In this document: positions 1-12,037 of the stretch, piece after piece | Position numbering within the stretch: position 1 is the stretch's first letter | Layout of the letters: the number at the start of each line of letters is the position of its first letter | DNA from: Actinostola sp. cb2023 | Lineage: Eukaryota; Cnidaria; Anthozoa; Actiniaria; Actinostolidae | Direction: 5' to 3' | DNA: 64,000 nt | NCBI GenBank assembly: GCA_033675265.1 | Contig: JAUJYZ010000079.1 | Location: forward strand, 186,001-250,000 | Position numbers and translations under genes: made by a program | Notes under the pieces: generated by a model | The model's input: only the letters and a program-made list of their open reading frames with translations | Databases searched by the model: none | What the model was told of the DNA's origin: nothing

Positions 1-1069
1 GATGTTTAATTTACACACGCTTCACTGTCAATATATAAAAGTTGAGCAAAAATGACACAAAATTACTTTGTTTTTAAACATTCAGTGACCTTCTTACTGC
101 GGTACTCAGTATTATGCGAACTCAGACATTCACTGACAGTCGGCTGGACTTGTCAATTACTCTAGTAATCAAATTCAAAACTCAAACCGGAATTCAAAAC
201 TAAACTGATACATATTCTTCGACCAAATGATCCGTAATTTAGCTCAAAATCATATTTGGTTTCCATTTGGTCAGTGGGTCTTCTGACTTTTATTGAGAAT
301 CGCAGTAAGAGGTTTTTGACTGGTTGAAGTAAGCCGTGCTTTGAACCATCGGCATCAACATGACCATGTGCTCGCGAAGAACTATCGCTTTCAATGCACC
401 TTACTTGACTTTAACTTTGATTTTCTAACGTTTCAGAGGTACAACGCTCCATAATACGTTTGTATTTCTCCGTGAAGTTAACATGAACTGATATTTCGCA
501 ATTCTGATCAGAAAACACGCGTTCACATTATCTATCCACGAAACTCTGCCACGAAACCGCCTGGCCATCACTTCAATTCAAATCCTGTAAGTTCACTTCG
601 TTCGGGAAACGCAGTCTAGAATTTTAGGTCAAGGTTCAAAGTAGCGGCCTATGGAATCCCGGGAAGTTGTTGGTATGATAAAATTGTGAATCAGACACAA
701 AGAAAACTGGATAATCCTGACTTTTATTTGTACATTCATCTCTTCGGGTCTTTCGAAATTCCGCCATTTTATTTTTGACGTGAAACCGGAAATGAAACCG
801 CCATACTGGAAACGTTCTCTGATTGGTCAATTGACCTTCTTTCGCGGAAAAACTGTTCTAAAAATAACCACACTTGTGAAAACGCTGTGACATAGACCCA
901 ATATAGAGCATGGACGCTCCTACTTATGGGCTCCTGGCACTAGCTAGGGCTTATAATTAAACTATAATTACATCACTTGGTTTCTGTGATTTACTCAGTT
1001 CAACTCTGCCCTGATCATGAAGCTTGGCTTTCAGTCTTAGCTTTAGCTACAAAGCCTCTCTTTTGTCTT
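1..1069. other. no gene recognised
   Basis: AT-rich sequence with only short open frames. I see no splice-flanked exon, RNA gene or clear repeat. It ends where the 72-bp-period minisatellite begins. Confidence 0.4.
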
Positions 1070-1968
1070 ATCGACCATTATGACATGTCGACCAGACATA
1101 TCGACCAGACATATCGACCACTATGACATATCGACTACCATGACATATCGACCACTATGACAGACATATCGACCACCTTGATTTATCGACCACTATGACA
1201 TATCGACTACCATGACATATCGACCACTATGACAGACATATCGACCACCTTGATTTATCGACCACTATGACATATCGACTACCATGACATATCGACCACT
1301 ATGACAGACATATCGACCACTTTGATTTATCGACCACTATGACATATCGACCACTATGACAGACATATCGACCACTATGACATATCGACTACCATGACAT
1401 ATCGACCACTATGACAGACATATCGACCACTTTGATTTATCGACCACTATGACATATCGACTTATCGACCACTATGACATATCGACTACCATGACATATC
1501 GACCACTATGACAGACATATAGACCACCTTGATTTATCGACCACTATGACATATCGACCACTATGACAGACATATCGACCACCTTGATTTATCGACCACT
1601 ATGACATATCGACTACCATGACATATCGACCACTATGACAGACATATAGACCACCTTGATTTATCGACCACTATGACATATCGACCACTATGACATATCG
1701 ACCACCTTGATTTATCGACTACCATGACATATCGACCACTATGACAGACATATCGACCACTTTGATTTATCGACCACTATGACATATCGACTACCATGAC
1801 ATATTGACCACTATGACAGACATATCGACCACCTTGATTTATCGACCACTATGGCATATCGACCACCTTGATTTATCGACCACTGTGACACATCGACCAC
1901 TATGACATATCGACCACTATGACATATTGACCACCTTGAGTTATCGACCACCTTGACATTTCCCACAA
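1070..1968. repeat. minisatellite with a 72-bp higher-order unit
   Basis: About 900 bp of short related units built around ATATCGACCACTATGAC. Units of 17, 17, 21 and 17 bp combine into a 72-bp higher-order repeat: for example the same phase recurs at 1201 and 1273. Variants (CTACCAT, ACCTTGATT, ACTTTGATT) mark unit types. The units are contiguous, without unique spacers, so this is not a CRISPR array. The open frame across its end (1811-2002, minus) is repeat translation only. Confidence 0.95.
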
Positions 1969-2402
1969 TGTGAACCGTGACGATTCCAGCATCTATGAAC
2001 ATAACAATAGGTTATTACTGATATAGCCAGTAGAAAACACTCTAGCGCGGGACATCCCGATTCGCTAATCAACCTGTCAATACTCCAGTTTCGCGTTGTT
2101 TAGAGATGACCGCTGTCCTTGACAAAAGACGCATTTGTACAGGCTTAGCCTTAATTCAGAAACCAGACCGTGCAATTCAAAAATGTTTCTATTGTTTCAT
2201 GTCAACATTTTTTCGTGTTCTTGTTGATATTAATTTGTGAATAATTTACACTGACTCGAGGCTAACCCTGTACAAATGCGTCTGATGTCAATAAGTACAA
2301 CGGTTTTATGACGGGATCTATGAACGTGAAAAGGGACTATTGCACTTCGTAAACACAGTTGTTGAACGCACTGAAAAAATACTTTTCCTTTATTTCGAAC
2401 TT

Positions 2403-2668
2403 CGGTCGACCACCCCTCCCCTCCCATATTCCCTATCCTCCCATATTCCCTATCCTCCCATATTCCCTCCCCTCCCATATTCCCTATCCTCCCATATTCC
2501 CTACCCTCCCATATTCCCTACCCTCCCATATTCACTCCCCACCCATATGCCCTCCCCACCCATATTCCCCACCCTCCCATATTCCCTACCCTCCCATATT
2601 CCCTACCCTCCCATATTCACTCCCCACCCATATGCCCTCCCCATCCATATTCCCCACCCTCCCATATT
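2403..2668. repeat. minisatellite, 17-18 bp CCCATATTCCCT-type unit
   Basis: Tandem units such as CTCCCATATTCCCTAC and CACCCATATGCC run for about 265 bp. Two overlapping plus-strand frames of 130 and 133 codons stay open only because the period is a near multiple of three, and I do not call them genes. Confidence 0.95.
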
Positions 2669-2730
2669 CCCTCCTCTCCTCTCCTCTCCTCCTCTCCTCT
2701 CCTCTCCTCTCCTCTCCTCTCCTCTCCTCC
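2669..2730. repeat. CTCCT pentanucleotide microsatellite
   Basis: Twelve or so CTCCT units directly continue the preceding minisatellite and share its pyrimidine-rich strand. Confidence 0.95.
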
Positions 2731-2766
2731 GTCCCCCATGAATCAGACTAAGCGTTGGCTACTTAC

Positions 2767-3008
2767 GCTGGATTGTTACAGCATCCAAGGCAATAGTTGT
2801 CGTTAATAACTATTTTTGGTTGACGCTTAGTGGGTTTGTATCTGATATGACGAGTAAAGGCAGTAGACTTCTTATATAACCATGGCAACATATGAAATAG
2901 ATCCTTGTACTGTTTGATGGACGGGTCGTAACGTATTCTGTACATTCTTGGTTTGTATTCGATAATGTCTCCTAAATGGTAGAGTACAACACTGTTATTA
3001 CTTGACAT
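2767..3008 (-). CDS. possible coding exon, unrecognised
   Basis: An 80-codon frame on the minus strand starts with ATG at 3008 and runs into a perfect GTAAGT donor (plus 2761-2766), leaving two bases of a codon. The peptide (starts MSSNNSVVLYHLGDI, ends CLGCCNNPA) is not low-complexity and has a C-x2-CC cluster near the end. I do not recognise it. It lies immediately downstream of the Penelope-like fragment on the same strand. No downstream exon could be located, since the next 365 bp are minisatellite, so it may be chance or a relic. Confidence 0.25.
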
Positions 3009-3039
3009 TAAAATTGGTTGTCTCTGGCTTATATATTTG

Positions 3040-3400
3040 TTAATTAAGCTACAAACGTTTCGATCCTTCCTCGGATCTTCTTCAGTGTAACGATCTTGTT
3101 GTAATGCGTATGCTATGCTATTTTTTAAACCTACTAGCGCGCGCTGGTGCTAGATCGATCTACGAGAGTTCTATATATTTCTGGAATCCTGACATAGTCA
3201 TTCTTTGACTTTGGGTCTTTTATGGAATGCCAGGATTCCAGAAATAGTCTTTGGTGGTAGTTCTTTTCTGTCTCGACGATTCTTGTTTCTTTGAAATTCA
3301 GCTGGTGACCAGTTGCGTTTGCGTGTTCTGCTACCTTTGAAGCTGGCGCGTTGTTGCAAACAGCTATTACTTGTGATATTCTAATAAACTGAAGACAACA
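3040..3400 (-). pseudogene. Penelope-like retroelement, 3' end (GIY-YIG region C-terminus)
   Basis: Read on the minus strand, roughly 3400 to 3134 encodes an open stretch with the phrases VAEHANATGH, FKETRIVETEKNYHQRL and LESWHSIKDP, ending at a TAG at 3136-3134. The pattern of an H-x3-TGH segment followed by a basic FKE...R.ESWHI-like segment is typical of the C-terminal GIY-YIG endonuclease region of Penelope-like reverse transcriptases. No RT domain or GIY-YIG core is present, so this is a 5'-truncated copy. The 3' untranslated part (3130-3040) carries a CTGAAGA...GAAAC segment with a GATCC/GGATC stem. Family assignment is from memory of the motif. Confidence 0.6.
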
Positions 3401-4240
3401 GCATGTCTCTTCCTCGAATTATCTCAGTATTTTTTCTATAAGGCATCTTTGCTAGTAATCGGCTCAATTTATAATCTCAAACAATCAATTTTAGAAAAAA
3501 TGTAGAATAAGCTGCTGAGGCAAGTAGACAGGAATGTAGATGGAATGTAGACAGTTTGAGAGAGCCATTAGACAAATACTGTTAATGCCAACGACCCGTA
3601 TGATAGGCGGTGCCGTCCGCTAGGGTTGGGTTTGCGAGCCTTGAATATCCTTATAGTCCGAATTCATAAGAAAAACTAAAACCTTGCGAGTACAAATTGC
3701 TTCTGCTGAAATAGACCTCTTAAATATCTACATCTTTGGAAAGTTTCTTTGCTACAGACAACATATGCAAGAAGTTATTATTTCTACAAAACTTGCGCAT
3801 AGTTCCCAGGAATTTAACATTTCACTTCAAAATGACAGACTTATTTTCTGTGAGCATTTGTTATCATCTTAATTACTTATTGAGGCTTAAGACAAACATT
3901 TTCAACCGTTCAGTGCTAATTAGCAGTAGCTATTTCTGAATTCAGTCTATACCGGAAATGAAATGAAATGCATGTTGCCTATATTATTATTATTATTATT
4001 TTCAATCTTTAAAATCCTATTTAAGAATAACCTATTCTAAGTAGAGTTTATTGGACGATTTCAATGGACCTTTAGAACTGATGGTAGTAATATTACGATT
4101 TCCTATCGTTGAAGGGTTTGGAGGAAGAGATATTAAACAAACAATCCACGAAAAACAGAGGAAATTGAACAAGAAAAGTACAAGGAATGGCAGAGAATGC
4201 ACATGAAAAAGAAGAGTAATATCGAGAAGGAGAAGGTATG
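3401..4240. other. no gene recognised
   Basis: AT-rich spacer with an ATT run near 3985-4000. Short plus-strand frames at 3684-3939 overlap in two frames and look like chance. Confidence 0.35.
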
Positions 4241-4696
4241 TTCGTGTAGCTGCACTATTGTGGCTATTGCTCTAGTGTCGTATGTATTTAAATCAACTAT
4301 TAAAACTGGTTTCCTCCTGTCTTACTCAGACACGTTAATATAAATCTATTACTCGTTTTCTCTAATTAGCACTTTTGAAAGACTCTTGGTACCTTGTTAA
4401 CGTCCCTTGTTCTTGTACACCCTTCGTGTGTTTTCTGTTTTTCCTCCTAGTTTTAAGTCAATTTTGTATCTGTTCTGACTAAACACAACCAATTCTGTAT
4501 TTATATTGCTACTCAGCTAGATTAGCTTATCAGTTACCCTGAGTAACATTTACCTTATTTTAGTTATTTCAGTTAAATTGAAAAAAAAGTAATTGTAAAA
4601 AAAGAAACAACTTTAGGTAATAAAATTATCATTGTTGTTAAGTTGTTGTTTTTACATAAAGAACAATAGCCAGGACAATTTGTGCAGCTACACGAA
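4241..4696. mobile_element. MITE-like element, TIR TTCGTGTAGCTGCAC
   Basis: TTCGTGTAGCTGCAC at 4241 is repeated inverted as GTGCAGCTACACGAA ending at 4696. The match extends with gaps about 30 bp inward (TGGCTATTG against CAATAGCCA). The 456-bp interior has no substantial frame. No clear target duplication could be read. Confidence 0.7.
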
Positions 4697-6562
4697 GACC
4701 TCGCCTAAAAAATCCCCTAACAACTACACTTTTCAAAGGGTACACTGAAAAAGCGACATATTGCAGTCATTAGTCTATAGTCTATATATAGAGACTGTTT
4801 TAACAGACATGAATGTAATCGTATCATAGATAGACAGGTAATTGACCAAATTAGAACTGCTTTTCTCTCGTACCTTTCTATATTTATTCCCTATTCAATT
4901 CCAGTAGGTGATGCTGTTGTTGTTGTACGTTGTCATGTTGTTGCATTTTGAACGAGCTTCTCGCTCTTGGACGACACGTGTCTAAATAAACTATTGTGTG
5001 TGTATTGTGTTGTTGACAATGATTGCCAGCTGTTGTTGTTTGTAGGGAGCGCCGAGTCTTGACATGTGATCGAACGAGCATAATTAGCAGAAGGTCAAGG
5101 ATTAAAATTAAAGTTGACTTCTTGCGCATCATATACATTGTCAGTACATATATACAAGTATGACAACATATTTTATCCCAAGTGTTGTTTTGAGAAAATG
5201 GATATTGTTACCATCATGACATAGGACACCATCTAGTTAGTATTTATCTATATAGTTCGAGAATTCTAGGCCTGGCCTTATTTCACTGCTTGGAACGCTG
5301 ACGCATGAGTATATGCAGAATCTCTTTTTTTCCCCACTGATTTCTTGTGTTTTCCATTCGTTTTTACATAACACTAGCTTTATATTATAAGTAAAACTAG
5401 GTGCGCATTTGGTGACTAATACAATAATGATCAGATAAGGACGATTAAAAGTTCACTGACCGCGTATCGTCATGTGAGCATACTCGCAGTTATGCAGGTC
5501 TTTTAACTATTGCTTTGGCAAAAGAAAAAGAAGTGTTTTTCTATTAATCATGACCAGTTCTCTCTTTCTATGCATGGATCGAGAACCCTTTTGTCAATGA
5601 TTGTACAAACCTTGAATGACTATTGCAACCGCCATGATGAGAAGAATGCCTTGTTGCCACATGTTAATGTCAGTATGAGAGAGTTAGTTGGACTGAGGCA
5701 GCTTTTATTATGCTCGCTGTAACTCAATATCTGTTCAATTAACGTTTATTTTAAGTGACAAATGAGATAAGTGTTGGAGATATTGACAATGTTATACACT
5801 GTATTAAAATCACGAGTTCTAGGACGAACTGTTCAGATTTAAACATATTCGGCTATATGGCTGCACGTCCCATCATATTACATCACGACTGACTTCATAC
5901 TGATACCTGAGGGCTGAGAGAGGTTATATACATGTACGGTTTGATGGATTCCCTTTATATTAGATCAGGTCTCTCTCACAACTGTACAGTGTTGGCTTTC
6001 ATGCGATGAATGAATATACAAGTGCTTTTTGGGGGGTAAAATCGCATGCTTTACCGATGTCACGAACACACGTATTTAGTCAGAAAGTCGTTTGCTGTCA
6101 ATTGTTGAAACATTCATCGCTGATGATATCACGCTTGTTATGTCTCTGATACATTCTTGCATGTTCGTCTCTCCTTAACACTTTAGTACGAGGTGACGAA
6201 GTCCTAAGCATTGAACTTTTACAACTGATTTAGATATAAATGAAAATTAGAATCAAATAATAATAGCCGATTATCTATATAGATGATAATGTGATAAAAA
6301 AGATGGGTTGGTACGATGCGTGGCGTGCAACACAACTGGTAATTAACACAACCTGAGTGCCACTGATAATGCAATTCAATCCTGATCATGGCTGTTCACG
6401 CATACCCACATGTACTACAATCATTATTATATCTAGAGCAAATTTCGTATGACTGTGAAAAACCACGGCGCACGGCACAGCACGGCACGGTCATGTCACG
6501 TCACCAATTCATTCAAAATCCTAAATCATCACGGTCACGGCACGGCACGTTCATGCCGTAAA
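4697..6562. other. no gene recognised
   Basis: Intergenic AT-rich DNA. Short frames at 4884-5138 (minus) and 5510-5722 (plus) lack recognisable motifs or splice context. A GGCACGGCACGG-type short repeat lies at 6470-6550. Confidence 0.35.
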
Positions 6563-6672
6563 GCCGAATCTACACGAGCAAATTTTCCTTTTCAAGGAAA
6601 ACTTACTCGTGTAGATGACAAAAAATTGTCAATTTTTCCTTGTCAAGGAAAACTTGTTCGTGTAGATGCGGC
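6563..6672. mobile_element. palindromic MITE, family A copy 1
   Basis: This 110-bp element begins GCCGAATCTACACGAGCAAA and ends with the inverted GTGTAGATGCGGC. The inside is built of the palindrome TTTTCCTTGNCAAGGAAAA. Two further copies at 7337 and 10479 share ends and interior, which marks it as a family. Confidence 0.85.
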
Positions 6673-7336
6673 CGTAAGTTTTTCACACTCAGACGAAAAC
6701 TACTCTATAGACTAGTAGTTTCTGGTAGAAAGTGAGGTGCTGCGAGTTGTGCACTGCCATACATGTAATGCATACATGTGGCTTTGTCCCTTGTCAGCGA
6801 GGCACATTAACTGGTAAATAAAATAAATAAAATAATAAAATGCAGTATGGTGTTGCTTAAATGCTAACATTATAACAATCAGGTCATAGACAGACAGTTA
6901 TAGACTTTCAGTAGTCAGTGATCACTTTTATTCTCACCATTGCATAAAGTTTGTACTGATATGCCGAGTAATTAATGCAAATATGGATTCAATGAAATAG
7001 ATAATTGTGTTTGGTGTATATTATATACAATGTTAAAGAAACTATTTACATGTACTGGCCATACTTCAGGAAAGATGTTGAAGCCTCACTATAAGTACAC
7101 TGTCTTGTAGAAGATAATTTTATGTTGAATCCAATAAATAATATTTATAGTTTTGATTCATACAGTACATGTTCTCCTCACTAAGCGCGTGTCTGTCATC
7201 TATAGATTGGGGCCCATTAAAGATACAAAGCTGACTTTGTCATGTTTTTACTTTACTCGCCCGTGTGTTCCAGTTCTACTTAGAAATATCAGAAATTGTT
7301 CTCTTCTTCGCTTTTGCCCAAAATCACTGTAGTAAC

Positions 7337-7451
7337 GCCGCATCTACACTAGCAAATTTTCCTTGACAAGTTTTCCTTTTCAATTTTTCCTTGTCAAGGA
7401 AAACTTGTCAAGGAAAACTTGCCAAGGAAAACTTGTTCGTGTAGATGCGGC
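7337..7451. mobile_element. palindromic MITE, family A copy 2
   Basis: Begins GCCGCATCTACACTAGCAAA and ends GTGTAGATGCGGC. The internal TTTCCTTGTCAAGGAAA palindrome is duplicated relative to copy 1, so the interior varies in length while the ends are kept. Confidence 0.85.
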
Positions 7452-7972
7452 TTAACATTGTTGGCATGACAAGTCCACTTTATCGATGCCCCAAGCTAAG
7501 TTCAAGATTGTTTGGCAGTGAATTGGTGGAGTATATGAGCGATTCCAATCATCGCTAAAATTCATAAAAACTTATAGTCAACTAATGGCTGTCTGCTCTA
7601 CCATTCATGACGTCAAACCCCTGGGCTGTTTTTCAGGGCTTCTCGTGTTCTTTCAACCACGCGGACCGGAAATGACGACTTCGAAACAAGGTTTTTTCCA
7701 TGTGAACGTCGTTTGTGTTTCATACCGTAAACCATTATTGTGTTCTCTGTTCTCATGTACAGCCATAGGCACATCAATGATTGCCATACGTATCTTTTAT
7801 AATTAGGGGTTCCCTGGGTTTACAATCTCAACCGAGTAGCACAAAATATATTTACGGTCAAAAACATTAACCTGTTGAAAAATTGTCCCGTTACTAGTTG
7901 TCTCCATTACTACTCTACTAATTACCACGTTATATACTGGCTATTGTCCTCTTTTGCCGATTAAACTACGGT
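7452..7972. other. no gene recognised
   Basis: A plus-strand frame of 73 codons at 7585-7806 has no recognisable domain. No repeat structure is seen. Confidence 0.3.
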
Positions 7973-8241
7973 GTTGTTAGGGGCAACACAGTGTGTTAGT
8001 TACGGCACCAGACAGACACTTCACGGCAACACTGTACTACTACTACTACTAATAAATAATAAATAGTATACTTGTAAAGCGCATTCTGTTACCTCAATGC
8101 GCTAATGCGTTAGGTATGGACTCTCAATTATCCTGAGAACATCGGTGTTCTGTCTTTACTCGGTGTTGTTTAGCGTAGACTAGACATAGTGGTGCCAGTT
8201 CATAAACAAAGACCCAAACATACTTTGTTGCCCCTAACAAC
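7973..8241. mobile_element. MITE-like element, TIR GTTGTTAGGGGCAACA
   Basis: A GTTGTTAGGGGCAACA terminus at 7973 is matched by inverted TGTTGCCCCTAACAAC ending at 8241. The 269-bp interior is non-coding and includes a short ACT run. Confidence 0.7.
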
Positions 8242-8935
8242 AAAAGTGCCGTCTCGTTTCTTACTCACGTGATAAGCGCAGTTATGCTTTGATTCCTTGG
8301 GAAGTTTCAAGATTTCCTCATTTCGTTGTCTTGAGAGAGAATACGACCGTCCTAAATAGAATTCAGTATCACTCATTATGTAAGTGTTATTGTTTCTTCA
8401 AAAATCTCCAAAACGGCTCGATATCATGATTTTGGACATTTTGTCGGTACGTTTTAAGAATATAGAGTAGGGCGAGGAAAAATACGAGCAATGCCTGTAA
8501 AATGTCCGCAAGTATTATCTGTCAAACCATCAAATACGGGGTTTATTATTCCACAATTGATTTTGTTTCTTTGTTTCCTGAAGTTTTTGAGCCATTTTTG
8601 CTATGTTTTTCGTGCCCTTATATGGTAAAATAATGCATGAGTGCTATAATAAATGTTAGGAAGCCCAACTTATTGAATGATTGAAAATAAATCAATTTTC
8701 GTCGGTCTTAACTTTACGGAGTAAAAGCGGCACTTTTACTGATTTTTTTTCACAATTAGAACCACATACTGTAATTGAATCTTTGATTGTATTCGAGTTC
8801 CGAATGAACCAACTAAAGATCCAGTAAGTCTGGTGATACTATAGTCGGTATAGTTACTCGGGCTACCTGTGGTAGCACGAAAAAAAAGGCAAACGGCGTG
8901 GACATGCTCTGAATCTAGCTGTCGCTGCTTCCATA
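8242..8935. other. no gene recognised
   Basis: AT-rich spacer. No frame over 60 codons and no repeat detected by eye. Confidence 0.35.
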
Positions 8936-9445
8936 AAATCAGTAAAATGTATTACTTCCCATAGGATAATGTGTTTTCTCAAAATTCCTATGGGAAGTAT
9001 TACATTTTTATGAATCTTTAGAAGTGTCAGTGAGGTCATCTACTCAACCCTAACAATCACCACGGCTTCGCTCCATACATTTCTTTGTGTTCAGTTTCTT
9101 GAATTATTTTATTTCTATGAAGCTAAAAGTTTGGGTGAAGGAGTTTTCTTACATTATTTGTGCTTAGGATTGATTGTCTGACCAGTTGTCTTCAATGCAG
9201 AGCTGGTATCTGAACAAAACATTGAGATATTTTGACTCACAAAATACAAATAAATGTATGGAGCTGAATGTTTGGGTTGAGTAGATGACGTCACTGACAC
9301 CTCTAAAGATTCATGAAAATATAGTACTTCCCTCTGGAATATCGAAAAAAGATTTTAACTAGTGATTATTAGACCCTTGAAGAATTATTCAATGAAGTTT
9401 CAGCTAAATTAAATTTCGATCGATTTTCGTCCAAGTAGCTCACTT
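8936..9445. mobile_element. degenerate copy of the TTAA-MITE at 36918
   Basis: It shares long stretches with 36918-37475, including ATGTATTACTTCCCAT, CACGGCTTCGCTCCATACAT, GGGTTGAGTAGATGACGTCA and GAAGTTTCAGCTAAAT, in the same order. The arms are inverted repeats of each other. The outer AGGGGGACTAG terminus is lost on the left side, so this is an older truncated copy. Confidence 0.8.
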
Positions 9446-10478
9446 TTTAAAACTCCTACATGCTCCCAAAAGCAGACATGTTTTAAATATGTTTGTAAAA
9501 CATATTTAAGTCATATTGCATGCATCATTTAAATTGAAGGTTAATGGTAACATATTTTTGACATATTTTGCGTAAGTAACTGAAAATAAATTTTCATGAC
9601 GATTGTTGTTAGCAATATTTATTAGTGAAATTATAAGTCACTAGCTATCATGATTTTAGATACCCATGCTTCGATTCCCTGTGAACTGTACAGAACAAGC
9701 AACAACAACAAAATTTATTTAAATAATTTCTTTGTTGAGAAAACTATGCACTTGAACACCAACAAACTAAGATTTGAGAATTAATTTAAGCTTATTATTA
9801 GATTTATAATAGTCCGGCAAACACCCTTCAGACATTCAGTCTACTCACTTTACAGTTCATTTTTCTGGATTTTTCCAAGATTTTCTGCTATTGAACTTTG
9901 GACTTCTTATTGTTGGGAAGACAGAAAACATTATTACATACATTTTCTCCTGGTATTTTTGGCTAATTTAGACAAAAGCTTTGATTTATCAAACACAAAT
10001 TTAATAACACACTGCGTTGTCAGCCATTGTTGAACAACACACAAATAATAGATCTAATGGTCAGCAGCGCACACTTGATCACATGACTAAAATAACGCTG
10101 TTGATTGGTTCGTGGCGGGCGCGCGCGCGTTTGCAGATTGAGCGGGAAAAACGAAAACTTGATTCACGGTTTGCTGAGAGTTTGTCAAGAAACTTGGGTT
10201 TTTTATTCATTATCATGCTGGTAAGTAAATATTTCAGCTATTTTTGCATTAACTGATTAAGTAGTACAGGTAAAACAGCTTAGCAGGCTTCTACATGCCT
10301 TTCAGGCACATTGGAAGAGAAAAACTTGGATAAAATGACTTGCTGTTAACATAGACAGCTCTACTCTCTATGTACGACTGTAGCAAATCTGTAAGTAAAA
10401 CTTTTAATGCCACAACAGTATTTGTCGATAAACAAAGAAAAAGTTCAGATAAATGCAGTTTACTGACTTACTTATACT
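9446..10478. other. no gene recognised
   Basis: AT-rich DNA with a short GCGCGCGCG run near 10120-10130. A 79-codon plus frame at 10017-10256 is unremarkable. Confidence 0.35.
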
Positions 10479-10603
10479 GCCGAATCTACACGAGCAAATT
10501 TTCCTTCACAAGTTTTCCTTGACAAGGAAGACTTGCTCGTGTAGACGACAAAAACATCACCAATTTTTCCTTGTCAAGGAAAACTTGTTCGTGTAGATGC
10601 GGC
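10479..10603. mobile_element. palindromic MITE, family A copy 3
   Basis: Begins GCCGAATCTACACGAGCAAA, the same 20 bases as copy 1, and ends GTGTAGATGCGGC. The interior again repeats TTTTCCTTGTCAAGGAAAA. Confidence 0.85.
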
Positions 10604-10882
10604 TTTATTACACTCACTGACTCAGTTAGAGTTTGGATTGATTGAGACTTCATATTTAATAGTTATTTACTCGCATTAGCTAGTGTACTGAATCAGTATT
10701 TTACGGCTGAGCTATATAATATGGTCTAATTGAATGACTTTCTTTATTATTTCTATTTCGTTTCAGGATTCATTGTTCTTCAACAAGCTAAAGCTAACAA
10801 TGAAAGATTTGGAGTTACAAGCATTGTTAGCCTGAGAAAATATGGTTGACAGAAAAGCTAAGCTAAGTTCAACACTTTGATT

Positions 10883-11735
10883 AGGCCAAGAGAATGAAAG
10901 TCATAGATTTGCGTCCGGACAATTTGGAAAACAGATGAGGCTTTTTTTCATTATTCATTATTCATTATAACGCAAGTACAAGGTCTTTATTGAATATGAA
11001 GTGTTTTTACATCGTTTATGCACCCCTGCCCAGAGCGGGGGTTTGGGCCCACTTTGGGGGATGGTTGTGGATCACTTTGGCTTGCCGTAACTCCACTTTT
11101 GTTGGATTTTCAAAATTTAAACTTTGAAAATCAGCAGGCATGCATACCAGTTGTTGTGAGTGAAAATAAGACCAATGTCGGTGTTTTAAGTACCTTTAGC
11201 TTTTACGAGTCAATCGTCTTTTCACGAATGTATCTTAAAATTTCGAGCTAATTTGCATATTCACGTGCCGAACGTTTTATTTTGAAAACAAAAAATCTTT
11301 TTTTCTCGATTTGTAGCCTTCCAATACCCATCATATTATATAGGTCATAAATAACAAAGAAAGCATCTTGTCTAAAATGGTAAGTTTTTGAAAATCCAAC
11401 GAAATCGAGCGGAGTTACGGCAAGCCAAAGTGATCCAGATTTCTATAAATTTCCGCACGTTTATAAATATTTGTCCCAATTCAAAATGGTGGACGAAAGC
11501 GTGAAGTGTGAGGTAAAAAAATGCCAACTAGATGTGTTGAGGTCAGTGTTGTCTAATGTCTCTTTCGGATCAGTGGCTTTTCTGGTGTGGATGATTTGGA
11601 ACTTACATTTGGGTGATGAAGTGCCTTTTTGTGCAAATAATGATTTTTTTTGTAAACTGTAATGAAAGTTTTCGGCGGTAGCTTTCGGTCATGCGGGCGG
11701 TGGACGCAAATCTATGACTTTCATTCTCTTGGCCT
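10883..11735. mobile_element. non-autonomous element with 34-bp TIRs, host of a nested MITE
   Basis: AGGCCAAGAGAATGAAAGTC at 10883 continues through TAGATTTGCGTCC, and the same sequence is inverted at 11699-11735. The element carries a second foldback element (11068-11437) inside it. Two plus frames inside (11018-11251 and 11471-11662) are short and partly explained by the nested arm. Confidence 0.75.
11068..11437. mobile_element. nested MITE, TIR TGGATCACTTTGGCTTGCCG
   Basis: The left end TGGATCACTTTGGCTTGCCG runs on through TAACTCC. It is repeated inverted at 11407-11437 (CGGCAAGCCAAAGTGATCCA), with an additional inverted TTGGATTTTCAAAA block. It lies wholly inside the 10883-11735 element, so it arrived later. 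Confidence 0.8.
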
Positions 11736-11913
11736 TATAGCCAACAACAAAACATGTTTTTGACATATTGAAGTTTGGTAACTGGACGATAGATCTAGCA
11801 GTTTTAACTTGAATGAAAGAAGAAACTGTGGAGAAGTGCTGCGACTGATGAACATTTTGGCTTCGGCTATAAACTGTGGTTGTGATTTACGATAGTCAGC
11901 TCGGTATGTACTC

Positions 11914-12037
11914 TTATGCCGTGTTTTACACTTGAGCGCTTTACCAAGGTACATATCAGAAAACTAAGGTTAACCAAGATACAATAGTCTAGTAACTCGT
12001 TTACTTCAGTAAACCACCAAGTGTAAGCACGGCCTTA
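11914..12037. mobile_element. short MITE, TIR near GCCGTGTTTTACACTTG
   Basis: GCCGTGTTTTACACTTG on the left and CAAGTGTAAGCACGGC on the right form imperfect inverted ends about 120 bp apart. Confidence 0.6.

Noticed and set aside
1070..1968. CRISPR-like regular repeat
   Set aside because: Units are contiguous with no unique spacers, and the genome is eukaryotic.
2340..2751. Two overlapping proline-rich frames of 130 codons
   Set aside because: Minisatellite with a period near a multiple of three; two frames are open at once.
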